Positions 23,704 to 33,714 of a DNA stretch of 64,000 nucleotides are shown piece after piece. The notes under the pieces are model-generated. The model was not told where the DNA came from. It saw only the letters and a program-made list of their open reading frames with translations, and searched no databases. Origin of the DNA: a virus; IMG/VR virus record IMGVR_UViG_3300007735_000804, positions 62,001 through 126,000 of that record; one strand, 5' to 3'. Position 1 is the stretch's first letter. Each line of letters begins with the position of its first letter. The position numbers and the translations under genes were made by a program.

Positions 23704-26139
23704 TTAGAATTTTCCGATTACTTCTTCAAAAGAAACACCAGTTTTAGTGGCGACAAAAGTAAGACCAATGAAGTTAATTGATCTTGCTGGTTTGATATAA
23801 ATGTCAGCAATAAATTCATTATTATCTATCACAGCAGCAGTATTATTTGATGTGTCACAAACTACGACATAATCAAAAATACCTCTCTTTGCTTGAATGT
23901 CGCGGAGAAAAGGTTCAATTGTATTTACAAAATTTGTTCTTGTAATCTCATCATTGAATTCAAAGAGTGCATCTTTTGCTGCTCTTGAAATTGCATCTTC
24001 AAGATATACAAAGAGGCGACGAACATTAATTCTATCAAAAGCTGATGCTTTTGCTAAACCAGTTTTATCACCAAATAGAACAATTCCTGCACCAGGAGAG
24101 AAGATGACTGGATTAATTCTATTTGAATACAGTACGTCTCTTTGAGATTTTGATGGATTGTATGCAAGTTTTACTGCATTTAAAATTGCACCTCTCGTTG
24201 TTCCTGCTGGAGAATACCATGGGAAGTTATTGATATCATTACGAGCACAAAGACCTGCAATATCACCATTCAAAGGAACATATCTGAAAGTATTTGCAAA
24301 TCTGTCATACATATACTTATAACCACTATCAAATATTGCATAAGATGAAGACGTAATCGGTGAATAAAATTGTACTAGATTGTTTGTAATATCTGCAGCA
24401 GAATTAATATTTACTGCAGTTTGACTTGATGTATCTGTGAGAGCAGCACTTCTATATGGTGAGATGAATGCTAACGCATCTTTTCTCAATTCTGCAACAG
24501 AAATAAGTTTATTTGCTAATGCTTGTGCAGTTGAAATATCATAGGCAGCAGAACCCATTAATAGAAAATCTACTTTAAAGTTTTCTGTGTTCTCAAATAA
24601 ATCATATCCATCAGAAAGTTCTGATAAATCTGCAGTCAGTGATCCTGCAGTGATTTCTGCTTGACCATTATAATCTAAACCACCAGATAGGGTATTAGTA
24701 GACGCTCCAGAAGCAGCAAATGTAATTCCATTTGCTTCTTGGTTCCAGGCAACATCGGACTCTAAAGTAAATCCAGAACTGTATCCAGTAGTTACAATTC
24801 CTGTTGGTGAATTGAGTCCAAAAATATACTCAGAGTTATTAGAAAGATACTTTCTCCAATATGAAGGATTTCCTACTGAAAATTCTGCATCAGATGCTTT
24901 AGAAAGTGATAAATGTTTTTCAAGAATTGTACCAGCATTTCCAGTCACTGTACCCAGAGCATCAATAACTACAACATGAACTTCATCAAATCTTGAGTTT
25001 CTTGCTGCAGCATATGCGGAAGTGCCAGGTCTTTGTGCAATATTATTCCAAGAAATGGTTGAAGTGCTTGTAAGACCTAGTGTTTGCTGATCAAACCAAT
25101 CAAGTCTTGAAGTGTATGCTGCATTTCCATAAGATGCAGATTGTCCATTTGTGTGAATTGCAACAGAACCGGAATTGGAAAATGCCCAAACACCATTTGG
25201 TTGATAATCATATTCGGTTTCTGTTCCTGTAGCAGAAACATGACTTAAGACTTTAACATCTATTCTTTCACTTCCTATTCCAGTAATAATACCTTTTAGA
25301 TAACCATCGAGTACTGAAGTAGATCCTGTTCCTGGATTTACTCTTCCTGCAACAGATTGAGTTACTCCATAACCAACTGCAAGTGCTGCAGTTGTTGTGG
25401 TTGTTTGATATGAACCAAAAGAAAGTTCTACATTGTCAAGTGAAACAGTATTTAAAGTTGCTGGATTTACATAAACTATTCCAACACCAATAGCAGTGAC
25501 TGTTGTTCCAGATCCAATAACTCCATTAAGTATTTTTAAAGTTTGTCCTACAGCAATTCCAGTTGTTGTAATTCCTGTAATTGATGTTGTTGCAATTCCA
25601 ATATCTCCATTAGAAGCAGTTGCAACACCAACAAACGTAGTGTTTGTAACTGCAGAGGTACTTACTCCGACTAGTGTTTGATCTGCTTTAGAATCAATAA
25701 TTCCAACCTTGATTCCATTCGACCAAGATCCTGGGTTTCTTGCTGCAACTACAACACCTGCAAGAGTATTTTGATCATAACCTAGTTGATCATAATGTTC
25801 TTCACTTTTAATTTTTACCGTAGTAACTCCACCACCAACAACTGGTACAAATCCATTTTTTAATTGAGTGTCATCTGCTCTTACAACTCTGAGAGACCCG
25901 CCATATGCCAAGTATGAAGAAGCAGTCAACCAATGTTCGTAATGTTTATCTGTTGAGTATGGTTCTCCAAAATTGTTTAGTAAATCATTCTCATTTTCTA
26001 CTAAAGTTGGTGAGTCTACGGGTCCTTTAGCAAAAGGTGCTACAATTGCTCCAATTTTATTAGATGCTGGCTGTACTCTTCCAGTTGTTAAATCAATTTC
26101 CCTTACTACAATTCCAGGAGATGCTAAATTTAGCGGCAT
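23704..26139 (-). CDS. 18: Contractile tail sheath protein gp18
   Basis: The 811-residue protein is longer than T4 gp18 (659). The N-terminus has SPGIVVREIDLT and the C-terminus SINFIGLTFVATKTGVSFEEV, both usual for sheath proteins. The VNTIEPFLRDIQAKRGIFDYVVVCD block is the conserved C-terminal domain. A T/V/G-rich insertion (about residues 135-300) probably forms surface domains. It is preceded by TATAAATA and a GGAG ribosome binding site. Confidence 0.97.
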   Translation of the reverse strand: MPLNLASPGIVVREIDLTTGRVQPASNKIGAIVAPFAKGPVDSPTLVENENDLLNNFGEPYSTDKHYEHWLTASSYLAYGGSLRVVRADDTQLKNGFVPVVGGGVTTVKIKSEEHYDQLGYDQNTLAGVVVAARNPGSWSNGIKVGIIDSKADQTLVGVSTSAVTNTTFVGVATASNGDIGIATTSITGITTTGIAVGQTLKILNGVIGSGTTVTAIGVGIVYVNPATLNTVSLDNVELSFGSYQTTTTTAALAVGYGVTQSVAGRVNPGTGSTSVLDGYLKGIITGIGSERIDVKVLSHVSATGTETEYDYQPNGVWAFSNSGSVAIHTNGQSASYGNAAYTSRLDWFDQQTLGLTSTSTISWNNIAQRPGTSAYAAARNSRFDEVHVVVIDALGTVTGNAGTILEKHLSLSKASDAEFSVGNPSYWRKYLSNNSEYIFGLNSPTGIVTTGYSSGFTLESDVAWNQEANGITFAASGASTNTLSGGLDYNGQAEITAGSLTADLSELSDGYDLFENTENFKVDFLLMGSAAYDISTAQALANKLISVAELRKDALAFISPYRSAALTDTSSQTAVNINSAADITNNLVQFYSPITSSSYAIFDSGYKYMYDRFANTFRYVPLNGDIAGLCARNDINNFPWYSPAGTTRGAILNAVKLAYNPSKSQRDVLYSNRINPVIFSPGAGIVLFGDKTGLAKASAFDRINVRRLFVYLEDAISRAAKDALFEFNDEITRTNFVNTIEPFLRDIQAKRGIFDYVVVCDTSNNTAAVIDNNEFIADIYIKPARSINFIGLTFVATKTGVSFEEVIGKF

Positions 26140-26175
26140 CTTTATTCTCCGTGCTATCCAGAATTATTCTAAAAG

Positions 26176-26183
26176 TATTTATA
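26176..26183 (-). promoter_or_regulatory. Late promoter TATAAATA for gp18
   Basis: A perfect late box lies about 36 nt upstream of the gp18 ATG in the gp17-gp18 gap. Confidence 0.85.
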
Positions 26184-26199
26184 AATTCCTACCCTTTAA

Positions 26200-27897
26200 T
26201 TACCTGTAGTCCCACATATAAGATCGGTCACCATATTCATCTAAATTCCATATTTCAGTTGTCTCTAATTTATTACTGCTTGTTGCAGACATCCATCTAT
26301 CTCCGGTTTTTTCTTCAACAAATCCCTCCATTTCGTCCAATCCATCTGAAATGAACCCAAATGGTGACATATCTTGCTCAATTTGATTTTTTTGCTCCTC
26401 ATAAATTCTCTTACGAACGTCATTGTCCGTCATTTCCTTGAAGTAATCTTGGGCTACTAACCAAGAAAAAATTACCAAGCACATTGCCAAGTCATCATTA
26501 CAACCTTCTTCTGCTTCAAAGGAATTGTGTTTTTGTGCAAATGTTGTAAGTTCACTGATAATATCATAATCATTTGTAAGTAACTTATCATCTTCAAGGA
26601 GAGTTTTTAAGTTAGAACATCCTAACTTTTTCACAGCGGCAGTCATTCTCACACCTAATTGGGATTTCTTTCCACTAAAACCAGATCCTACAATTTGCCC
26701 AGCACGTCCACGCATTGCACACATAAGAACATTATCATACTCAAGATCAAAATGTAAAATATTTGCTACTTGATCTCCAATATCATTGACTTCAACTAAC
26801 AACCAAGCATCATTGTAACCTTTTGCTACTTCATATATGATACTTGGAAATAACATCGGTTTAATTTCATTATTTCGATATTTTGCTACTACTTTATATG
26901 GAAAATTAGTAATATCAAAAACAATGAATGCAGAATAATCATTACCCAAACCACGAGCAACATCAACTGTAATCAAATAGTTATTTTCTTCTTTTGGATG
27001 CTCATAAACATCAAGACCAGCATTTCTCTTGATTGGATCATCATAAACAAGATTGCGAAGTTTTGATGGGTTAATAAGAGTATTGACCGAACCTAAAAAT
27101 TCACATTCGAACTCAACTTTAAATTGTTGTTCAGATGTGTTTGCAATTGTCTGCTCCTTCCAAGCAGCGTCTCTACCAGGAACTTCAGACCAATGAACAT
27201 CGGTGGGCACATATTCGTTCTTGCCCCTTTCAGAGTCGTGCCACATACGGTAGAAGTGGTTCATACCGCGTGGTGTAGAAACGATGATTACCTTCGTGCT
27301 TTGTCCAGAAGAAATAGTAGGATAAACTGATGCAAAGAAGTCATCAGCAATGTGATTTGGAATGAACGCAAATTCGTCCAAAAAGATGACATTATAGGAT
27401 CCGCCTCGGACAGCAGATGATGAAGTAGAGTTAGATGAAATTTTGGAGCCATTTTCTAGTTCCAGAGATCCTTTGTTCCACGATATAATACCTTGTTGCA
27501 TCCACTTTGGTAAGTTCTCATAAGCAAGTTGTAATCTTCCGAGAAGATCTCTTGCTGTAGATGCTTTGTTAGCTAGAATAGCTATATTAACATTATCATT
27601 AAAAACTGCATAATGTAAAAGATATGAAACCACTGTTGTGGATTTACCCGTCTGACGGGGCATCTTACAAATATTGAATCTGTTCTTATGGAAATTATCA
27701 ATTAATTTCTCTTGAAATGGATACATCTCAAAAGGAACAAGACCGTGATCAAGAGATACGATCTTGATATAATTCCTAGCAAAATATACTGGATCTTCTT
27801 TACATTTTAAGAACTCAATAATTTGTTCTTCCGTAAATTCTATAGGTGTGTTGGCTTTTTTTAGTAACGGATTACCAAGATAAACATCATTAGACAT
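26200..27897 (-). CDS. 17: Terminase large subunit gp17
   Basis: This 565-residue packaging motor has an ATPase domain with Walker A-like RQTGKST (81-87), Walker B IFLDEFAF (D174/E175) and a coupling STPRG motif. The nuclease domain has D312 in VDVARG and a later acidic pair in GCNDDLAM. It cuts concatemers and pumps DNA through gp20. It is close in length to T4 gp17 (610). Confidence 0.98.
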   Translation of the reverse strand: MSNDVYLGNPLLKKANTPIEFTEEQIIEFLKCKEDPVYFARNYIKIVSLDHGLVPFEMYPFQEKLIDNFHKNRFNICKMPRQTGKSTTVVSYLLHYAVFNDNVNIAILANKASTARDLLGRLQLAYENLPKWMQQGIISWNKGSLELENGSKISSNSTSSSAVRGGSYNVIFLDEFAFIPNHIADDFFASVYPTISSGQSTKVIIVSTPRGMNHFYRMWHDSERGKNEYVPTDVHWSEVPGRDAAWKEQTIANTSEQQFKVEFECEFLGSVNTLINPSKLRNLVYDDPIKRNAGLDVYEHPKEENNYLITVDVARGLGNDYSAFIVFDITNFPYKVVAKYRNNEIKPMLFPSIIYEVAKGYNDAWLLVEVNDIGDQVANILHFDLEYDNVLMCAMRGRAGQIVGSGFSGKKSQLGVRMTAAVKKLGCSNLKTLLEDDKLLTNDYDIISELTTFAQKHNSFEAEEGCNDDLAMCLVIFSWLVAQDYFKEMTDNDVRKRIYEEQKNQIEQDMSPFGFISDGLDEMEGFVEEKTGDRWMSATSSNKLETTEIWNLDEYGDRSYMWDYR

Positions 27898-27904
27898 AAT
27901 TTAA

Positions 27905-29227
27905 TTACCTACTAATCTCTTCCCAGTCCATTGAAGTGTGAATGTTGGCATTTGCTAAACTAGCAGAAGCAACAACTGTTAATTCATATGGAGTTCCAGT
28001 TAATCCATTTCTTTCTAACTGGAATTTGAATAATGCTTCTTTGAGAATATCAACTGCGGTTACTGCCTGATTAGATGCACTACTATAACCCTCTGCTAAT
28101 ATTCTGCCTCCAGTCACACTTCCACCATCAATCTTATATTCAACAGCACTATCAACCCCAGCACTGACCCAAGTTCCTCCACCACTAGTATCTGCACTTG
28201 CAAGCACTCTCCAGTTATAATGAGCATTATTCGTAATACCCATAATGGAAAGAGCAGTCAAAATTACAATAGCATCTAATCTATTTGGGGATGTTTTTAG
28301 TCTTAATGAAACAACAGGATAATAAGTTCCTGCAGTTGTAAGAGTTACTGGAGATGTAATGGGAGTTCCTACACCTTGTTGTAATCCACGAAGTTCATAA
28401 CCACCTTCCGAAATCACTGTAGAACAAACTTGTTTGAGTGTGCTTGTACTTGTGGTTATTCCAGTATTTGCAATCTCATACCTCAAAGGTAAACACGCAG
28501 TTGTCATGTATGTTGACTGAATTCGGTTTGCGTGATGGAAAGAATGGCAGTGAATGAATATCCCATCAATTACAAAACCAACTCTGACAGTACCAAGACC
28601 TAACCATTCAATATCAGTCCACATAATTTGTGCTTTAGATGGGTCTAAAGTAATTCCAGAATGTCCAGTTCCATCTAATTTGTCTGCAATCCATTCTGAT
28701 TGTGGAACTCTTGTTTCTGTTTCTATAGATAAACTTCTTTCTACAAAACTGATTGAAGTGCTTCCAATTCCAGCAATCTCAAAGTAGATTCCATTATCTG
28801 CACCAAAATAACCAACTCTTTGTCTTAAATTTGCTTTTGGTGGTTCGGGAACAAATGTGTTCATTACCAGTAAAGATTTTCCTGGTTGATATGCAAAAGT
28901 CTTTGTGGTTTCTCTAATCACAGAACAACCAGCAGTGGTTCCAATACCAATGTTTATTAATCCTTGTGTGGTTACAAATCCTACAGTAGAACCAGTGCCT
29001 ACAATCAAACTCGTCCACAGATTATTGTCTCTATATCTGTGAGAACTATCAAAGAGTGTAAGGGGATTTGATACCCTAGTTCTTCCAAAAGCATCTGAAT
29101 TTATACTGACGGGAAATCTATTATATTCATCTACAATGTGTCCATCTCTAGTGGCAACACCATTAACTTCAAATAATGATCTTTCTTGGTTTAGATAATC
29201 TTGTGTTGTTATATTCCACTGAGCCAT
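27905..29227 (-). CDS. Conserved cyanophage virion protein downstream of the gp16 region
   Basis: The 440-residue beta-rich protein begins MAQWNITTQDYLNQERSLFEV, in part, and carries conserved blocks (SHRYRDNNLWTSLIVGTGS, VGYFGADNGIYFEI, RVGFVIDGIFIHCHSFHHAN). These are characteristic of a family seen between terminase subunit genes in marine T4-like phages and usually called structural. The C-terminal half is T/S-rich. It resembles receptor-binding or fibre-tip proteins in composition. The precise role is unknown. Confidence 0.8.
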   Translation of the reverse strand: MAQWNITTQDYLNQERSLFEVNGVATRDGHIVDEYNRFPVSINSDAFGRTRVSNPLTLFDSSHRYRDNNLWTSLIVGTGSTVGFVTTQGLINIGIGTTAGCSVIRETTKTFAYQPGKSLLVMNTFVPEPPKANLRQRVGYFGADNGIYFEIAGIGSTSISFVERSLSIETETRVPQSEWIADKLDGTGHSGITLDPSKAQIMWTDIEWLGLGTVRVGFVIDGIFIHCHSFHHANRIQSTYMTTACLPLRYEIANTGITTSTSTLKQVCSTVISEGGYELRGLQQGVGTPITSPVTLTTAGTYYPVVSLRLKTSPNRLDAIVILTALSIMGITNNAHYNWRVLASADTSGGGTWVSAGVDSAVEYKIDGGSVTGGRILAEGYSSASNQAVTAVDILKEALFKFQLERNGLTGTPYELTVVASASLANANIHTSMDWEEISR

Positions 29228-29230
29228 AAA

Positions 29231-29545
29231 TCAATCACTCCAAGTTAGGCTTTCTGGTCTGTATCTTTGTGCATTTTTAATTTTTAAACCATTGTTAGAT
29301 GATGGATAAACATTATGAACAATTGCTCCAGGATACTCCCCCTGAAGTTGTTCTGCTAATGCATTTTTATCTATCATCTTTCCTTCAACTTCCATACGAT
29401 ATAGTCTACCCTGCCATACTACATCTGCAAGGAAAGACTCTCCAACTGGTTGTGACTGTGATTCAGATCCATTGATATAAAGGTTTCCATTAAAGTCGCC
29501 AGCAATATTGACGCTTTCTGAAATAAACTGTTTAAAAGATTTCAT
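29231..29545 (-). CDS. Small late protein with MKSFKQFISES start
   Basis: The 104-residue protein has an N-terminus MKSFKQFISES that resembles the MKxFxxFxxE start of the 6253-6825 product. It is followed by a short beta region (DVVWQGRLYRMEVEG) and a hydrophilic end. It is tightly packed between the 27905-29227 gene and the 512-residue gene (1-3 nt gaps). The shared N-terminal motif could target proteins to the prohead or be cleaved by gp21; that is inference. Confidence 0.75.
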   Translation of the reverse strand: MKSFKQFISESVNIAGDFNGNLYINGSESQSQPVGESFLADVVWQGRLYRMEVEGKMIDKNALAEQLQGEYPGAIVHNVYPSSNNGLKIKNAQRYRPESLTWSD

Positions 29546-29546
29546 T

Positions 29547-31085
29547 TTAGTTACAGTTCCAACGACGAAGGGCTTTGTTGATTCTTGAATCTGGATCTCT
29601 TGCAGTTTTTGCTGAAGTTAGTTTATCCTTCATACCTCTCATACGACGGCAGAAGTTAGCACGACGTTTTGCTCTTTTACCTTTTGGTTTCTTTTCAGTT
29701 ACTGCTGTTTGAAGTTTTGAACCTGGGTTCTCCCGACGATATGCATCAACAGCTTTTTGACTTAATCCGTCAGTTTTATCTTTACGATTGACTGATTGCC
29801 AATCTTCAGTTAAACCCAGTTCTTCTCTCCAATTTGAGAAACCTTCTGCTTTAACACAACGATTATATTTTTTACCGAATAACTCTTGTGTTCCTGTTTT
29901 TTTATATCCCTTCCAACATTTTTTACCTGCTTCATCAAGCATAACACTTTCCGCTTTCATTTCACCACTATCGACATAATCTGCAGCGGTATCAATATAG
30001 TCTGCTGCTTTGGTAATTTTTGATTGAACCCATGCTTCAAGACCACCTTCACCTTTACCAATTTTTTTCTTCAATCTTTTTGCTGCAGAAATAATTGTAG
30101 AAATCTCTGAACGAGCCATGGAATATTCGTGATCATATGATTCTGGAAAATTACCAGGATGAACAGTTGCAATATTATACTTTAATTGATTCGTGGTAAG
30201 TGCTGATGGAATAGAAAACATATCCCAATATTTTGGTCCATACTTGCACTCATCACGAGTTTCATCCTTTTGACATTTTGGACAATATCTCATCATTTCC
30301 ATTGCCTCCGATTTTGTTCCCCAGTTTGAAGCGCCAACTTTACGGCATTTAACCAATGCTCCAGATGCATATGCACTTGGCCAAACAGAATATCTTGACT
30401 TTACTTTATGATAGCAAGCATCTTTAGTTCCGCTACCTTTTCCAGGTCTATCTTTTACTTCTTGTAAGTCTAATTCTTCTTTCATTTTTTTGGGTTTATC
30501 TGTTGGAACATAAGTCGGTCTTGCTGCACCTGTTTTTTCTTGTTGTCCAGGATCTGCTGCTTTTTTTCGTCTTGCGGCAGATCGTCTTTGTGCTGGTGTC
30601 ATACTTGCTCTTTTTTCAGAAGAAACGCATTTAGGCACACCTTCACCTGGTTCATCACTTGCACAAGTTCCACCCGTAACAACATTTACCCAACCACGCT
30701 TACCATCTTTTGATTTACTTCTATACCAATCACGAAGACCTTCTTCGGTTATATCTTTGAACTTTTTATGTTCTTTTTTAGCAGATGTTTCCATTTTTTT
30801 AAGACGGGTATAATAATCTGGAATTTCATCTAAATGTTGAAGAGCAATTTCCATCGCTAATTTATGATTTTTGGTATGTTCATGCTCAATAGGTTCGCCC
30901 ATATCAAGTTGTTTTTGAATAAATGAAACATCAAGACGATGCTTCTTTGCAATCTGTTCAACTGTCTTAAATGGTTTTAACTGTTCTTTCAACTTTTTTT
31001 TGCGACCTTGACAATGAGCTCTCTGTGAAAATCCTTTTGGATTATCACAATTAATAGATCGTTTGTATTTTTCCGACCAACTCAT
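29547..31085 (-). CDS. Mosaic Cys/Lys-rich protein of several short recurring phage modules
   Basis: The 512-residue basic protein appears to be built of separate mini-domains. These are CDNPKGFSQRAHCQGRKKK at the N-terminus; an EHEHTKNHKLAMEIALQHL helix pair; a GLRDWYRSKSKDGKRGWVNV block with CASDEPG; an ACYHKVKSRYSVWPSAYASG block; a zinc-ribbon-like YCPKCQKDETRDEC; a helical central part; CWKGYKKTG; and a basic RRANFCRRMRG tail. I know the first and third blocks from many marine phage proteins. It may be an internal or packaged DNA-associated protein; that is inference. A CTAAATAGTA box is upstream. Confidence 0.78.
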   Translation of the reverse strand: MSWSEKYKRSINCDNPKGFSQRAHCQGRKKKLKEQLKPFKTVEQIAKKHRLDVSFIQKQLDMGEPIEHEHTKNHKLAMEIALQHLDEIPDYYTRLKKMETSAKKEHKKFKDITEEGLRDWYRSKSKDGKRGWVNVVTGGTCASDEPGEGVPKCVSSEKRASMTPAQRRSAARRKKAADPGQQEKTGAARPTYVPTDKPKKMKEELDLQEVKDRPGKGSGTKDACYHKVKSRYSVWPSAYASGALVKCRKVGASNWGTKSEAMEMMRYCPKCQKDETRDECKYGPKYWDMFSIPSALTTNQLKYNIATVHPGNFPESYDHEYSMARSEISTIISAAKRLKKKIGKGEGGLEAWVQSKITKAADYIDTAADYVDSGEMKAESVMLDEAGKKCWKGYKKTGTQELFGKKYNRCVKAEGFSNWREELGLTEDWQSVNRKDKTDGLSQKAVDAYRRENPGSKLQTAVTEKKPKGKRAKRRANFCRRMRGMKDKLTSAKTARDPDSRINKALRRWNCN

Positions 31086-31097
31086 TGAAGAAATAGA

Positions 31098-31520
31098 TTA
31101 CTCTTTACTATTTAGAAAACCTTGCTTGAGTAGTTTTGAGAGTTCTGAGGTTGAACCAACAAACACGGCATTGTTAGTTACATTATTGGTTGTTTTAGTT
31201 GTTTCATCTTCAACATCTTTGAGTTTCTTTTGTAAATCTATAAGCTTGTCCGTAACATCACCTACACTTTTAATTAATTGTCCTGCAACTTCATAAGCTC
31301 TTGGAGAACCACCTTCACCCGCAAGTTCCATAATCCCATTAATTGCTTCTTGTCCTTTTTCAATTAATGAATAAAGATTTGCACGAGTATATTCGTAGTC
31401 TTTTTTAATATCATCAGACTTTAAAGGAGTAATATCCAACTCTTCTTTATCTTTTTCTACTTCGACAATTTGACTTTCAACGTTGAAAGTAGAGTCCAAT
31501 CCATCATAAGTATTTTTCAT
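31098..31520 (-). CDS. 16: Terminase small subunit gp16
   Basis: The 140-residue helical protein has DYEYTRANLYSLIEKGQEAI, GSPRAYEVAGQLIKSVGDV and TDKLIDLQKKLKD, closely paralleling T4 gp16 (164). It recognises phage DNA and regulates gp17. It lies between gp15 and the gp17 group, in conserved order. Low-complexity T/N linkers near the C-terminus are typical of the cyanophage form. Confidence 0.92.
   Translation of the reverse strand: MKNTYDGLDSTFNVESQIVEVEKDKEELDITPLKSDDIKKDYEYTRANLYSLIEKGQEAINGIMELAGEGGSPRAYEVAGQLIKSVGDVTDKLIDLQKKLKDVEDETTKTTNNVTNNAVFVGSTSELSKLLKQGFLNSKE
31106..31115 (-). promoter_or_regulatory. CTAAATAGTA late-like box upstream of the 512-aa gene
   Basis: The same 10-mer as at 23085-23094 and 2857-2866. 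It lies within the 3' end of gp16. Confidence 0.5.
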
Positions 31521-31525
31521 AAAGA

Positions 31526-32323
31526 TTAAATATCCGTTTGTTGTGTTGGACTATATTCTTTTCCGTCAAAGAACATTTCTATTGATTCTGTAAATCCGTA
31601 GTCATCATCTGGATTTGCATCAATAGGATCTGGAACTACAGTATATCTCATTTCCCTCTTTGCTGTTGTAGTATCAGTTGAACTATAAGTATCAACTTGC
31701 ACCTTACGGATAAGACCATCTGTAGATTCTGCAATAGGTCCGAACAGATAGGTTTTTGCTGTAAAATTAAAAGTATAAATCAAAATTCTCCTGGTAGAAA
31801 AATCACCCTCATAATCATCAGTGAACGATACATTATCTAAAACTACAGGAATATCTCTTTTTTCTCCAATAGAGTCTACAAGATCCACAGTAAGATTAAA
31901 TGCCGGTTGAAAATATGGCAAAATTTGCTCCACTACTTGTAAAGCATCATCATTTAATTTTGATATTAGAATTAATTGAAATCCAAGATTATATGGAACT
32001 GGTAAAAAAACTTTTTTTAGATTGATGCCATCAGAGGCTTTAAAAGTTTGAGTAATATTTGCCTTTCTTGTTGGATCATATTGAATTGAGGTCATTTCAA
32101 ATGATAACCTTGGCAAAGTCATTGCAATAGGTTTATTCAATTCTGGTTGTTGTTCAATTCTTGCTAGGAACTTTTGTACAGGTCCATATGCCAATGGAAC
32201 TTTCATTTGACTTATACTGTCACCAGAAGAATCTTTATGCCTAATATTAATATCATTAAAAAGAGTGCCGAAGGCAATAACAGTTCTTCTGATAATTTCG
32301 TGATAAAAATATGTTCCTAACAT
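31526..32323 (-). CDS. 15: Tail completion / sheath stabiliser gp15
   Basis: The 265-residue protein starts MLGTYFYHEIIRRTVIAFGT, like T4 gp15 (272), followed by VPLAYGPVQKFLARIEQQP and PRLSFEMTSIQYDPTRK. It caps the contractile tail and joins it to the head. It starts on the last base of the gp14 stop (TAATG). Confidence 0.96.
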   Translation of the reverse strand: MLGTYFYHEIIRRTVIAFGTLFNDINIRHKDSSGDSISQMKVPLAYGPVQKFLARIEQQPELNKPIAMTLPRLSFEMTSIQYDPTRKANITQTFKASDGINLKKVFLPVPYNLGFQLILISKLNDDALQVVEQILPYFQPAFNLTVDLVDSIGEKRDIPVVLDNVSFTDDYEGDFSTRRILIYTFNFTAKTYLFGPIAESTDGLIRKVQVDTYSSTDTTTAKREMRYTVVPDPIDANPDDDYGFTESIEMFFDGKEYSPTQQTDI

Positions 32324-33714
32324 TAATAGTTGCCAAATGGATTTGATTGTGAAAAATCTATAATTTGATCTGCTTCGTCTTCAATTGTTTTATTTTCACT
32401 GTATTTATCATACAAATCCCAAGTTTCATAAGATGAAACCGCATAAGATGCTGATGATGCAGATCCAACAATAAGTTCATTTGGATAGAAACCGGAAGTA
32501 GTTGTTCCTATGCCAACAAAAGAAACCTTAAGTATGTTTGTATCTTTATCCCAATATTTAACTCTTGCTTTTGTTTTAGATATTGACCCAGTTACAATTT
32601 CATTAAACAAATAAGTACCAAATCCAGAAATTACTGGAGGTGCTGCAATAGATACTGTAGGTGCAGTCGTATAACCAATGCCAGGGTTTCTAATAATTAT
32701 TGAAGTAACTGAATTTGCAGTGCTTACGACAGATTGTGCAATAGCAGTTTGACCAGCTCCAATAGATCCAACAATTGTCACTGATGGTTTAGAACCATAA
32801 CCACTTCCTCCATTTATTACTGTAAAAGATCTAACTCCAAACTGGGATGTTTCAATTGAGCATGTAGCAGCTGCACCAGATCCTCCACCTCCAGATATTG
32901 TAATTGATGGTGATACAGTATAACCAGAACCTGCATTTATTAATAAAATTTCTTTAATTGATTTTATACCTCCAAGAGATGTTGTTATCGCAACGGCAGA
33001 CGCATTTACTCCTCCAGAAGGTGCTGTAGATATTGAAACCGTTGGTGATGAAGTGTAACCTCTTCCATCATTATTAAGATAAATTTGTCTTATGTAACCT
33101 GTACCAATTATAGCAGTTGCAGATGCAGTAGAACCTGCCGATATTAAGTTTAGAGTTGTAATATAACCTTCATCCTGAACTTGTATATCTATTTCATCAA
33201 TTGAAGTATCAATAATTTCATCTTCATATTCAAATAATTCACATTTCAACTCATAAACATATAACTTTCCTAATTGATAAAAAGGTTGTTCATGCTCCAC
33301 AAATTTAACTTCAAATAATCTTTGACCTAATGGAAAATATATCAAATCCCCTTCTCTAGGTCTAGATGATAACTCTATCTCCGAATCATTTTCATCTAAA
33401 AACGGAGATATAAAATCTTCAAATCTTTCTCTGGATATGACTAAACTTATTTCATCTTTTAAACTAACGCCAAATTTTGACAAAATATCACCTTGTCCTG
33501 TATAACCTTCATAGTTATTGATATATGCCTCAATTGCATAATTATCATCAAACTTCGATGATGAAATTTCTTTAAGTATTGTTTCCTTTCTTACAAATTT
33601 TCTTGGAATGTAAATAACTTCAACACCATAAATTCTCAATTGTTCATTAATTAATTCCTGAATAAGACGTTGTTCGCTTGGCGAACCTTGTAAGAAAAAA
33701 GGATTAAGTGCCAT
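32323..33714 (-). CDS. 14: Neck protein gp14 with beta-repeat insertion
   Basis: The N-terminal 180 residues (MALNPFFLQGSPSEQRLIQE, YIPRKFVRKETILKE, GDLIYFPLGQRLFEVKFVEHE) and the C-terminus are T4 gp14-like. The 463-residue length (T4: 256) comes from about 200 residues of tandem repeats of the type GxGYTxxPxVxI, at roughly residues 200-360. The same repeat occurs in the giant tail proteins here. gp13 and gp14 seal the packaged head and attach the tail. It has TAATG junctions at both ends. Confidence 0.94.
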   Translation of the reverse strand: MALNPFFLQGSPSEQRLIQELINEQLRIYGVEVIYIPRKFVRKETILKEISSSKFDDNYAIEAYINNYEGYTGQGDILSKFGVSLKDEISLVISRERFEDFISPFLDENDSEIELSSRPREGDLIYFPLGQRLFEVKFVEHEQPFYQLGKLYVYELKCELFEYEDEIIDTSIDEIDIQVQDEGYITTLNLISAGSTASATAIIGTGYIRQIYLNNDGRGYTSSPTVSISTAPSGGVNASAVAITTSLGGIKSIKEILLINAGSGYTVSPSITISGGGGSGAAATCSIETSQFGVRSFTVINGGSGYGSKPSVTIVGSIGAGQTAIAQSVVSTANSVTSIIIRNPGIGYTTAPTVSIAAPPVISGFGTYLFNEIVTGSISKTKARVKYWDKDTNILKVSFVGIGTTTSGFYPNELIVGSASSASYAVSSYETWDLYDKYSENKTIEDEADQIIDFSQSNPFGNY

